From contig OZ020593.1 in NCBI GenBank assembly GCA_963971535.1, positions 13,203,689 to 13,267,688 on the forward strand: a stretch of DNA of 64,000 nt. Direction: 5' to 3'. This document shows positions 1-12,408 of the stretch, in pieces. Position 1 is the stretch's first letter, and each line of letters begins with the position of its first letter. The position numbers and the translations under genes are program-made. Source of the DNA: Notolepis coatsorum (taxonomy: Eukaryota; Chordata; Actinopteri; Aulopiformes; Paralepididae). The notes under the pieces are model-generated. The model searched no databases, was not told where the DNA came from, and saw only the letters and a list, made by a program, of their open reading frames with translations.

Positions 1-29
1 GTTATGTATTAACTGTTTTTAGATGGCTG

Positions 30-95
30 TGTTGATGCTGTGATGGACACCTGAATCTCCCCTTGGGGATAAATAAAGGTTTTCATAAAAATAAA
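30..95 (+). mobile_element. LINE 3' tail fragment
   Basis: The stretch reading ctccccttggggataaataa followed by an A-rich end is the usual 3' terminus of fish LINEs. Related tails occur at about 11895, 15550, 25920 and 46700. The 200 bp after it are A/T-rich without other signals. Confidence 0.5.
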
Positions 96-509
96 CGTAT
101 CAAGCCCTGCCCCTTCCTTACAATATTTTACATTATAATTGAATAAAAATAATATAACAAATAATGAAAAATAAAATAAAAGTACAGTTTTTTTATATTA
201 TCCAATTATCCAAATGAGAAAAAAATATGTATTAGGCAGTCACATTACTGCTCAAGCTCCTCTCATCTCATTGAGTTTTTTTTTTTTTAAACCACTCAAA
301 TCAAGCCCAGCCTCGGGGACCAGGCTTGGACACTATTGGAAGGATTAGTACCGGTTGTATCGCCGCTGTAATTCGGAGCAGTAAACACATTCTTCTGTGC
401 CTGGGCTCTTATGTAACGAGTCTGGGTCAGGGTGACTGTGACCTGATCCAGGATCAGTGGTGTGAGTCTGGGTCAGTGTGTGTCTGTGTCAGGGTGGCGT
501 GTTGCTTTT

Positions 510-1000
510 TAACAGCGCAGCAGTGCAAGAATGTGACAATTTGACCATGTGACCGCGGCAACGCGGGAGAGCGGCAGTGCGGAAATAGGCTGTCTCTAAG
601 ACAAACTCTAACCTTAACCAGCTCCTTAACAGCGCCTAAACTTAACCGTTCTAACCTTAACCAACTCCGAAACAATGCCTAACCTTAACCTTAACCTTAA
701 CCATGCCTAACCTTAACCATAGAAAGAATACACGTTAAAAACAAAATCACGTTAAAAATTTTTTTTTGATGGGATTCAAACTCGTCAACAACGGACCGCA
801 GGATCGCAGGACCGCTGCTCTGCCAGGTGAGCTGAAGCGGCGAATGAAAATCATGGCCGATTAGGACGGTTACATAATTCCGCAAGCTCTGCCGCTCTGC
901 CGCTCTGCCGCTCTGCTCTGCGGTTGCCGCGCCTGCCGCAGGGCATGGCGCAGCCAATCAGGGAAAACGCGGAAGCAAAAGCAGCACTGCTGCGCTGTTA
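510..1000. mobile_element. TIR element with internal tRNA-like module
   Basis: Bounded by a perfect 17-bp inverted repeat TAACAGCGCAGCAGTGC (510-526, complement at 984-1000). Inside are the TAACCTTAACCAACTYCGAA-type core (about 600-715) and, on the minus strand at 768-840, a tRNA-like segment with a B-box complement (gggattcaaactcg). No coding capacity. Target duplication not resolved. Confidence 0.55.
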
Positions 1001-1127
1001 TTAAACAATAGGCGTCAGGGTGACTTGATCCAGGATCAGTGTGGTGTGTATCTGAAGCTTTGGCAGCCGCTAGTCTTTTACACCGTAGGGTGTTTGTTAT
1101 TCTGATCCTGAGATCTTGGTCCGGGGT

Positions 1128-1697
1128 GCCTGTTACTGTTCCGCAACTGTAAGTTACTTCCGGGGTAGGCCTGATTGGCCCCGACAGGCACGTGACAGGC
1201 GCGGCCACGCCCCGCGGCAGCCTCAGGACGCGCAACGAGGCTGCTGAGAGCTGTCGCGCGGAAATAGGCTGTCTATTGCCATTCTCTAAGACAAACTCTA
1301 ACCTTAACCAGCTCCTTAACAGTGCCTAAACTTAACCTTTCTAACCATAACCAACTCCGATACAATGCCTAACCTTAACCAACTCCGAAACAATGCTTAA
1401 AGTTAACATGCCTAAACTTAATGGCACGTTAAAAAAAAAGAAAAAAATTATGGGAATTGAACTTGCAAGCAACGGACGGTAGGATCCACACCAATGCTGC
1501 GCTGCCAATTGAGCTATTTCTGGATAGTGAAAAAGGGCGTATTACTCCTACATAATGCTGCCGCGGAGCGTGCCGCGCGGCAGAGAAAGTTGCGCGTCCT
1601 GAGGCTGCCGCGGGGCGTGGCCGCGCCTGTCACGTGCCTGTCGGGGCCAATCAGGCCTACCCCGGAAGTAACTTACAGTTGCGGAACAGTAACAGGC
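1128..1697. mobile_element. Foldback element with 109-bp perfect arms
   Basis: Positions 1128-1236 and 1589-1697 are exact reverse complements over 109 bp, both GC-rich, starting GCCTGTTACTG and ending GCGCAAC. The 352-bp loop holds the TAACCTTAACC-type core (about 1297-1400) and a minus-strand tRNA-like segment (1449-1522) with both A-box and B-box complements. No protein. Confidence 0.85.
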
Positions 1698-1747
1698 GTC
1701 CGGCCTTCCTACCACCTGGTGCTCTTTATGGGAGCCCCCTAAACTCT

Positions 1748-1935
1748 TTAACCCTTTCACTACCACACTACAGAAGGTTAACCTTTCACTACCACACTAC
1801 AGATGGTTAACCGTCTGTAGTGTGGTAGTGAAAGGGTTAACCTTCTGTAGTGTGGTAGTGAAAGGGTTAACCTTCTGTAGTTGGCAGTGAAAGGGTTAAC
1901 CATTTTGTCGTGTGGCAGTGAAAGGGTTAAATGTG
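1748..1935. repeat. Palindromic cluster of about 30-bp units with TTAA junctions
   Basis: Two inverted units (aaccctttcactaccaca..) face four direct-complement units around a centre at GGTTAACC (1805-1812), one mismatch and one indel apart. Each junction contains TTAACCCTTTCACTACC or its complement, resembling nested piggyBac-like ends (TTAA target plus CCCTTT terminus). Confidence 0.6.
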
Positions 1936-1983
1936 CTGTAAGCGGTATTTCCTTGTTAAAATAAGTGTTAAGTACCTCTACAT

Positions 1984-2372
1984 TCCGACAGCCGTCACTG
2001 GTATATAGTGTCTGGTCAGTAACATGGGTCTCCCAGTCTCTCCTGCTCTGCAGTAAACAGCCATCACTGATATAGAGTGTCTGGTCAGTAACATGGGTCT
2101 CCCAGTCCCTCCTGCTCTGCAGTAAACAGCCATCACTGATATAGAGTGTCTGGTCAGTAATATGGGTCTCCCAGTCCCTCCACTCTGCAGTAAACAGCCA
2201 TCACTGATATAGAGTGTCTGGTCAGTAACATGGGTCTCCCAGTCCCTCCACTCTGCAGTAAACAGCCATCACTGATATAGAGTGTCTGGTCAGTAACATG
2301 GGTCTCCCAGTCCCTCCACTCTGCAGTAAACAGCCATCACTGATATAGAGTGTCTGGTCAGTAACATGGGTT
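1984..2372. repeat. Minisatellite, about 68-bp unit, six copies
   Basis: Unit contains cagccatcactgatatagag and gtctggtcagtaacatgggt. A single copy of the same unit, with the same left flank, occurs at about 61383-61500, so the array is a local expansion inside a dispersed repeat. Confidence 0.9.
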
Positions 2373-2479
2373 CTGGTATCCTGTTCCCACTTCATCCAAT
2401 CAGGAGAGAGAACCCTAGATATTCTTTAAACCAAATTTGGTTACTGCACTGGCAAATTATTTTACTTGTTTCACTTGTT

Positions 2480-2656
2480 GAGTAATAGTGCTAATCAGAT
2501 GTAGTGTTAATGTACAGTGATAAAGGTATAAAGACACTATGGTAGTATATAACTAGTAAGCGTAGGTAAGGGATATGTACAGATATAGATATAGTATCTA
2601 CAGATATGCAAATGTTTTATATGCATGTATGTACAGACAGATGTGGATGGATATAT

Positions 2657-2688
<32 letters not shown>

Positions 2689-2800
2689 CGATGAGAATAC
2701 ACACACATTGTATGGGTTATATGCAGGTATATAGAAGGATTAGATGCAGGTATATATTCAGACAGATATGGATATATATATGTATGCAGTAAATATCTGT
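2480..2800 (-). mobile_element. LINE 3'-UTR remnant, AT-rich
   Basis: Contains minus-strand versions of the catctgtctgtacatacctg and related segments found at about 5780, 24580, 33700 and 40130. It includes a (TA)n run at about 2658-2688. No coding sequence. Confidence 0.45.
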
Positions 2801-2818
2801 ATTCTTGATCCTTCCCTC

Positions 2819-2946
<128 letters not shown>

Positions 2947-2950
2947 ACAG

Positions 2951-3153
2951 GATGGAGAGGTGCTGCTGAGGCAGATAGAGCGGGAGGTGCGGATGAAGGA
3001 GGGGGCCAGCAAGCTGCTGGCGGCCTGTTCCCAGAGAGAGCAGGCGCTGGAGGCCTCCAAGAGCCTGCTGACCTGCAACACCCGCATCCTGGCTCTCCTC
3101 AGCCAGCTACAGAAACTGAGGGAGGCCCAGGTCCTGCAGAGGATGGGGCGCAG
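2951..3153 (+). CDS. rtkn: rtkn exon: HR1 Rho-binding domain
   Basis: Acceptor ccgacag, donor CGCAG/gtcaga, starts in phase 0 and ends in phase 2. It encodes the antiparallel coiled-coil HR1/REM-1 domain: EREVRMKEGASKLLAACSQ, then QKLREAQVLQRMGRR. The acceptor's pyrimidine tract is a (CT)n microsatellite. The first residue continues an upstream exon outside the window. Confidence 0.9.
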
Positions 3154-6100
3154 GTCAGAGGGGAGGGAGGGAGGGAGGGAGGGAGGGAGGGAGGGAGGGA
3201 GGGAGGCCTGTACGTTAATGCCAAGCAAGCAGTGCAAAAATGCTTCCGCATTCGTCACCGCACGCTAGTGCGGTAAAGCGCCCTTCTTTTCAGACAAATG
3301 CTACCGTGCGTGCACCGGCGGCGGCGTGCTCGCTCAGGTGCGTGCGTGCGCCGGCGTGCTCGCGCGAGGTGCCCGCGCATGCGCATGAGATCCCGCCTTG
3401 GTTGACACGAGCGGAGCTCAATATATATAAGTCACCGCCCCTTATTCAGTATCTAGCAATAGCTCAATTGGCAAGGACACATGGCTGTGGATCCTATGGC
3501 TTGTTTGCTGGCGAGTTCGAATCCCATCGAAAATATTTTTTAACGTGATTTTTTTTTAACGTGTATTATTTCGCCGGTTAAGGTTAGGCATGGTTAAGGT
3601 TAAGGTTAAGGTTAGGCATTGTTTCGGAGTTGGTTAAGGTTAGAACGGTTAAGTTTAGGCGCTGTTAAGGAGCTGGTTAAGGTTAGAGTTTGTCAAAGAG
3701 AATGGCAATATAATTTCTATGGTTAAGGTTAGGCATGGTTAAGGTTAAGGTTAAGGTTAGGCATTGTTTCGGAGTTGGTTAAGGTTAGAACGGTTAAGTT
3801 TAGGCGTTGTTAAGGAGCTGGTTAAGGTTAGAGTTTGTCAAAGAGAATGGCAATAGACAGCCTATTTCCGCGCGACCTGGGCGCTGGGCGGCGGAAAATG
3901 AAAGGCGCATTACTGCATGCCACTACGGTAAATTTTTGCACTGCTTGCTTGGCATAAAGCTACACGCGGGAGGGAGGGATGTGACCACAGGTTAGAGCAG
4001 CCACACAGTGACCATGTTAACAGGTTAGAGCAGCTACACAGAGACCATGTTAACAGGTTAGAGCAGCTACACAGAGACCATGTTAACATGTTAGAGCAGC
4101 TACACAGTGACCATGTTAACAGGTTAGAGCAGCTACACAGTGACCATGTTAACAGGTTAGAGCAGCTACACAGTGACCATGTTAACAGGTTAGAGCAGCC
4201 ACACAGTGACCATGTTAACAGGTTAGAGCAGCTACACAGTGACCATGTTAACAGGTTAGAGCAGCTACACAGTGACCATGTTAACAGGTTAGAGCAGCTA
4301 CACAGTGACCATGTTAACAGGTTAGAGCAGCTACACAGAGACCATGTTAACAGGTTAGAGCAGCTACACAGTGATCATGTTAACAGGTTAGAGCAGCTAC
4401 ACAGTGACCATGTTAACAGGTTAGAGCAGCTACACAGTGACCATGTTAACAGGTTAGAGCAGCTACACAGTGACCATGTTAACAGGTTAGAGCAGCTACA
4501 CAGTGACCATGTTAACAGGTTAGAGCAGCTACACAGTGACCATGTTAACAGGTTAGAGCAGCTACACAGTGACCATGTTAACAGGTTAGAGCAGCTACAC
4601 AGTGACCATGTTAACAGGTTAGAGCAGCTACACAGTGACCATGTTAACAGGTTAGAGCAGCTACACAGTGACCATGTTAACAGGTTAGAGCAGCTACACA
4701 GAGACCATGTTAACAGGTTAGAGCAGCTACACAGTGACCATGTTAACAGGTTAGAGCAGCTACACAGTGATCATGTTAACAGGTTAGAGCAGCTACACAG
4801 TGACCATGTTAACAGGTTAGAGCAGCTACACAGTGACCATGTTAACAGGTTAGAGCAGCTACACAGTGACCATGTTAACAGGTTAGAGCAGCTACACAGT
4901 GACCATGTTAACAGGTTAGAGCAGCTACACAGTGACCATGTTAACAGGTTAGAGCAGCTACACAGAGACCATGTTAACAGGTTGGAGCAGCTACACAGTG
5001 ACCATGTTAACAGGTTAGAGCAGCTAATAACAGCCTGTTCCAGCTGCTGAGGTCAGGCAGACGCCTGCGAACCCCAGCTACTAGGACAGAGAGGCTTAGG
5101 CTCAGCTTCTTCCCCCAGGCCATCAGAGCCTTGAACAATGAACATTGAGTGCCACAGAACACTGAACTATCCACACACAAGCACACATGAGCACACACAC
5201 GACACGCACGCTGTGCACGCTCACACACTAGCAGCCACTTTAACACTTTAACATGAGCGGGCACACACTCATGCCGCACACACCCACTTATGGCCAAAAG
5301 GAAAGGCCACTTTAAATTAGTATAACAACAGTAACAGTGTATTGCACTACCAAAGCTACCTAGCATGTCCTATATGCTCTGTAAATATTTTTTATGTACA
5401 GATACCGAGATGTCACACCATGTTACCTGTTACCTGTTTATTGCACAATGTTGTTTTTATTGGATTCTATTATATGTTGTACCACTGTATTGCACATCGT
5501 TGCGGGCAAGACCACCCGCATTTCATTGTATACTTGTATGCCGTGACAAATAAAACTCTTGACTTGACTTGACTTGACTACACAGTGACCATGTTAACAG
5601 GTTAGAGCAGCTACACAGCGATGGATGGATATATATGTGTATATCTGTCTGAATATACCTGCATATAATCTTTCTTTATACTTACTTATACACCTGCATG
5701 TAACCCATACAACTATGCACGATAGCATGTACAATAATTCTGTATATACCATAATATAGATATATTATTACTATATATATATATATATATATCCACATCT
5801 GTCTGTACATATACCTTCATATAATAATTTTTACACATCTGTAGATACTACAGTATATCTGTACCCTTACCTACTCTTACTAGTTATAGTGTGTTTATGA
5901 ATGAATGAATGAATGAATGGATGAATGAATGAATGGATGGATGGATGAGTGGGACCATTAACCTGATTGATCATCTGCATCTTAACTCGCAGGCCCTCTA
6001 ATCTTCTCCATGACGAGACGCTGCCCTGTACAGCTAAAGTAGCCATTTCAGGTGAGAGTGACCAGCACACAGCACACAGCACGCCCTGCACTCAAGCTAT

Positions 6101-6913
6101 TCTATGAAAGCCCATATCAATTAACTATATTCAAGGAGCAATTTCAAAGTCAGTAGCAACCAGTGGTGCAGTGCTGGGCAACCGCGGTCAAACGGCGTTT
6201 GGGCTTCGAAGTGCGCGCATCCTATTATTATGCAAAGTCTAGGTGATAAGTGCCTAGACTTTGCATAATAATAGGATACCGTTTGGCCTCCGCCCATATT
6301 ACGACTGCACCCCTGGTAGCAACCCTGTATAAATCTAAGGATTTATACAGGCCTTGTACATAATTTACTGCTCACTTATACTTCCATTTATAAGGCGGAT
6401 TACTATGACCACACAAATCCACTGTTTATAAAGTATCATGTTATGAAATGTAATGATTTGGTTTATTATAAAATAATGCAAATAATGTACAGAGCTAAAA
6501 CAAAGTTACTCCCCGACTGTGTGCAAAGTATTTTTTTTCCAATACAGGAGAGAAAATATGAGTTTAGATTTGTTTGTAAGTTTACTGTGATTAAAAGGAG
6601 ATGCATTTCTATTGTTGGGGTTAACTTGTGGAACAATGCTGATATACATTTAACAATAAGTCATTTTGGTTTATAAAAAAAAAGGAAAAAAGAAAAGAAA
6701 TGGCTTGCAAAGCTATTTTTGAGGGATACAAATGTGAATAATTGAGATTTTGTAATAATAATAAAAAAGAAATCTGTTTTGGAGGCTTAATTTGATAAGA
6801 ATTTAGGACAGGCATGTATAAGCAGTATGCTTCAGCCTGTACCTTTTCAATCATTGAGAGAATTAAATACTGTTGACAGTCTTGAATGATTGTGCATATT
6901 GTATTTTGTGTGA

Positions 6914-6946
<33 letters not shown>

Positions 6947-9900
6947 ATGTATATTATACACATTTGTTTAGCTCGCAGACACTCGACTATAATGGCGTGG
7001 TTTTACACCCTACAGACCTACGTATCCCGCTCATGTGGAAAGACTCCGAGTACTTCAAGAACAAAGGAGGTGAGTCGCTCTGAGCTTTAAAGTCTTCGTG
7101 TCTGATCTGAGATCTGTGATCCGTCTCCACCGGGGCTTATTGAGATCGGAATGAATGAATAAAGGAAATGAAGCGTGAAGATGATGACACTTCCTCTTAC
7201 GAAGCCACCCTGTGGAATGGGCTAGAGAGGATGAACAAAAATATTGTGAAAACATTACAGTACAGCGGGGAAGAAGAGCTTTAATTGCATTTAATTAATA
7301 AAAAAAATAAAATACATATGATACTGTATTGTATGTTATATCATATTACATTATATAATCATATTATATTTAATTTGTATATTATATTACTATATTTACA
7401 CTATATACTATTATATTATGGTACTATATCATATTGTATATATCATGTACTATATATCTCATATCACATTATATATGTGTTGTATACACTATTATATACT
7501 ATATAGTATATACTATTATATACTGCAGGTATACTATACTGTAATGTGTACTGTAATTTGTACTATATGTATGTACTGTAATGTGTACTATATGTATGTA
7601 CTATGTATGTAAATGTGAAAAAAAGCCCTTTTCGGACAATTGGACAATGCTGCAATAGCAGCTGGTAAAACTTTGGCGATTTATGGAATGCCAATTTGTA
7701 TGTGTCCAAAACCCGAAAAAAATAACTGAACTGAACTGAACACTGGCTTGAGGTCTACCTCAGCTCACCTCACCGTAACCCACATACCTTAAAATCATCA
7801 ACGCTGTGGTCTGTGTTGCAAGTTAATTGAACTGAGATTGCCTTCTCCAGACGGGCATGTGCACATCATCCCATTACCGCAACAACTCCTGACCGCAGTG
7901 ATCCTTTTTAAAACCAGCCGCGCTGCTAATCTGTATGTATGGCTTACATGACAGGGGGCGACCATCATGGCTCAGGAGGTCGAGCGGTCATTCTGGTAAT
8001 CGGAAGGTTCCCGGTTCGATTTCCGCTCTTCCCGGGCAGCGTGTCGATGTGTCCTTGATGAGCAGGTTGGCACCTTGCATGGTCGCCTCCGCCGTCGGTG
8101 TGTGAGTGAACGGGTGAATAATGTGAGGAACAAAATTGTAAAGCGCTATAAAGGCACCATTTACCATTCATGACAAAATCTGAATCTGAAAAGTCTTTAT
8201 TGCCAAGTAAGTTTGCACATACAAGGAGTTAGTCGTGGTAATTCAGTGCGTCAACATTAACAGACAATTAAAGTTGAATACAATTAAATGGAATATATAA
8301 ACTAAATTAGAATACAAATACAATAGAATATAATATAGGACAGGGATATACAATTGTGCAGGATTGTAGTAGAATATACACTAAATAAGAATAAAATAAA
8401 ACATTGTGCAATTCAGAATCAGAATCAGAAAGGATGTTGTGGAGGGCTACATTTGCCCTGATTTAAAGGATAATGATATGTACTCACTGACGAGACTATA
8501 CTAGTAGTTCCATTGTCTTGTCTCTTCTCCTCCTGTGATCCCTGTGTCTCTCTCTCTGCCAGAGCTGCATCGCTGCGCCGTCTTCTGTCTCCTCCAGTGC
8601 GGTAAAGAGATCCACGACACGGATATGGTGATGGTAGACAGGAAGTTGACCGACATCTGCTTTGAAGATGCCATCTTGTTGTAGGTTGCCCCTTTTGACA
8701 CGTATTTCCTTAGCGCTCTTTTGTCATCGCCTGGTTTTTAATGAAGCTAGATATTATAAGAATCGGGTGTGGGGTCGATGGATGGATGGATGGATGGATG
8801 GATGGGCGGGTTGTAGGATGTTGTTTCGAATTTTTCAATTGTATTTTTTGCTTTTCCTTGATATGTTTCCTGATTATGTTTGGGGAGGCGGGTGGCCGAG
8901 AGGTAAAGAGGCCGGCCAGTAAACAAAAGCGGTGACATTTTTAAGCATCAAACACTTAATTTCCTTCATTCACGTGTCCTTTTCTGCACCAATTTGTGCC
9001 TTTTCTGCACCAATTTATGGTGGAAATGTCTTTACGTAGGGTAAAGGACAACATTCAGGTACCCGCTGACACAAATATAATGGAATATAATGCAGTAAGA
9101 AATTGTTTAATGTGAAAACCCAGAGAATGACGAGGAAGGCAGGTAGTGAATTGCTGGGAGTGAGAGGAGACAAGCGGGTGACGTGTGTCCATGCGGTCCC
9201 GGGATAGTGCAGGCTGGTGAGGTCCATAGGTGGGGGGGGGTGCAGCAGGCTGGAGGTGTGAGATCCTACACACAGGAGAACAAGGGTCAATACGACAATA
9301 CTGAGCGCACAGATATCACAAGGAGTAACACGGTAATAGTGTAACAGCTAACTAGAGGTCTAGAGAAGAGTCCTACTACCAAGGGAGGTGAAAACAACAC
9401 TCGGACCAGGAGTGGCAGGGGTGCAGGCTTTTTATCCTGGCTCCGTGATGACGTGATGGTCCACACAGGGGTGCAGGCTTTTTATCCTGGCTCCGTGATG
9501 AGGTGATGGTTCACAGGTGTGTAGGCCTCTTATCCTGGCTCTGTGATGAGGTGATGGTTCACAGGGGTGCAGGCCTCTTATCCTGGCTCTGTGATGGTGT
9601 GATGGTTCTCAGGTGTGCAGGCCTCTTATCCTGGCTCCGTGATGAGGTGATGGTTCACAGGGGTGCAAGCCTCTTATCCTGGCTCTGTGATGATGTGATG
9701 GTTCTCAGGGGTGCAGGCCTCTTATCCTGGCTCTGTGATGAGGTGATGGTTCACAGGTGTGCAGGCCTCTTATCCTGGCTCCGTGATGAGGTGATGGTCC
9801 ACAGGTGTGTAGGCCTCTCATCCTGGCTCTGTGATGAGGTGATGGTCCACAGGTGTGCAGGCCTCTTATCCTGGCTCTGTGATGATGTGATGGTTCACAG

Positions 9901-11579
9901 GTGTGTATGCCTCTTATCCTGGCTGCGTCTAGTTTTTTACCAACCAGTTCCAACTAGTTTTTTTTTCCAGTTCCGCATTCGCATGACGTTTCTGGTCATG
10001 TGACATCTGCGCCAATCGTGTGACGCCTGTTTCTATCACCGGTTAAGCTTAGGCGACTCTTTCGAAGTTGGTTAAAGGTTAGAGTTTGTCTTAGAGCGTG
10101 ACGATAGAACACCAGCCCTGATTCCAAACTCTAACCTTAACCAACTTCGAAAGAGTCGCCTATAAGCTTAACCAGTGATAAACTAGGCGTTAGGTAGTTT
10201 GCAGGCTGTTAGAGGCGGAAATAGGCGCAGAAACAGGCGTCACGCGATTGGCCCACATGTCACATGACCTAACCTCGTTCCCAGCTTTATCTCGAGAGAT
10301 AAACACATGACCATAAACGTCAGTGGCCAATCAGACCGCAGAATGCGAACGCGGAACTGGAAACTGGTTGGTAAAAAACTAGACGCATCCTGGCTGCGTC
10401 TATTCTTATCCTAACGGATTTATGCTTCCGCGTTCGCGCTCTGATTGGCCACTGACGTTTCTGGTCACGCCAATCGTGTGACGGCAAGTTATTTCGCCGG
10501 TTAAGTTTAGGCACTCTTTCGAAGTTGGTTAAGGTTAGAGTTTGTCTTAGAGCAGGGCGATAGAACGCCAGCCCTGATTCCAAACTCTAACCATAACCAA
10601 CTTCGAAAGAGTGCCTAAGCTTAACCGGCGAAAGAAGCTTAACCAGTGATAAACTAGGCGTTAGGTAGTTTGCTGCTGTTCGAGGCGGAAATGGGCGCGT
10701 CACGCGATTGGGCGCACATGTCACATGGCCAGAAACGTCAGTGGCCAATCAGATTCGCAAAACGCGAACGCGGAAGCATAAATCCGTAAGAATAGACCAG
10801 GTAGGCAGGCTGATGGTGAAGCGGGGAACATGGAGAGACCCATATAAGGAGGCATGGACCTGCTGACAGACAGGGGAGAGAAAGGCCCTGGCTGTGGCTG
10901 TAACACTCAATATTGAGGGGGGACATATCCCCCGCAACCCCAACCTGCCCCCTCCCCCCCCCAAACCTACGCCTATGTGTGTGTGACTGTGTGTGTACTG
11001 TATGCATGTGTGTGTGTGTGAGCAGCACAGAGGTGTGTCCGGGGTTCGAGCTGCGGGTGGAGCTGTACAGCAGCTGCGTGGGCGAGGAGGACTTCGTGGG
11101 GCCAGCGGCACCCCGCAGGCAGAGCCGCTCTCTGGGCAGCTCTCTGGGCAGCGCTCTGGGCAGCTCTCTGGGATGCTCTCTGGGATGCTCCTCGGGCCCT
11201 CGGGAGAAGATCCGCGCGGCCCTGGAGTCCGCGGCGGCCTGTGGAGCTCACGGCAGCGCGGGAGGGGCCGCGGGAGATGGAGGAGGAGGAGGGCCGTCGA
11301 CACCTTCATCGCCCGTCCGTTCTGTACAGTGAGTGTTACCACTTGTAGCCACTAGGGATGGTCCATGTAGAAGGATAGTAGTACAGGGATGGGCGTGAGT
11401 CATGTCTTCCCAGCACTTTGAGCTGCAATTCTTGTATGAAAGGTGCTGTACAAATATAGTTATTATTATTATTAATGGTATAGGGGCACAGTGCCATTAT
11501 TACAACACGCCAGCGCCACCATGTGTTTAAAATATAGACTTTTTTTCTTGGGGCTAGCCAATACCTTATAAACTACTTA

Positions 11580-11671
<92 letters not shown>

Positions 11672-12319
11672 ACTTTATTTTACTTTACAAGATATTGCAC
11701 AGAGTCTCACACACAGACACTACCGATTTGATTATGTCTTGCTCCGGGTACATAATGCACTCACTGCAATATACCTATTGCTTAATGCCAGGTAGTTTGC
11801 AACAAAAACATTGAACTATCCCTTTAACATAACATAACATAACATAACATAACATAACATAACATAACATAACATAACATAACATAACATAACATAAGAT
11901 ATTCCTTTATTGATCCCCTTGGGGAAATTCAGGCATCATAGCAGCATGGGGGAGGGCGGGGGGGGGGGGGGGGTGGTACAGGTAGTATAATACATGGTAC
12001 AGGTGACATAATTATAGTACAGTGGTAAAAATAAAATAGAATAAAAAAGCTGTGTAAACAATATAACAAATCAATATAATTAACTCTGGACGTGTGCATA
12101 TGGGCAACAAGGTGCGAGATGAGGGTATGTATGCCCTCTCAGTTATATTTGCCCTACAATAAATAGTTACAATATATAATCTAATAATCCAATAATCTAA
12201 ATCTAATCTAATATATATATTAAAAAAAAAATACGAAATGCTAATTATATGCAATATATTATCTAATAATTAAAATCGAATCTAATATATAATATATATA
12301 TAATAGTTAGACTTCCTAC

Positions 12320-12408
<89 letters not shown>

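Noticed and set aside
600..720. Interstitial telomere repeat
   Set aside because: The motif is cctaaccttaacc-like but not the vertebrate TTAGGG hexamer in tandem.
3453..3535. Possible tRNA gene
   Set aside because: A- and B-box are present but the segment lies inside an inverted-repeat element and does not close into a clean cloverleaf with a paired acceptor stem; treated as a SINE-like module. The same holds for 31180-31246, 35640-35716 and 44383-44456.
4088..5050. 320-codon open frame of repeated LEQLHSDHVNR
   Set aside because: It is the 33-bp minisatellite read through; unit length is a multiple of three and no start, splice or family signal supports a protein.
9409..9924. CRISPR-like array
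   Set aside because: Units are contiguous with no unique spacers, and this is a vertebrate genome; it is a minisatellite.
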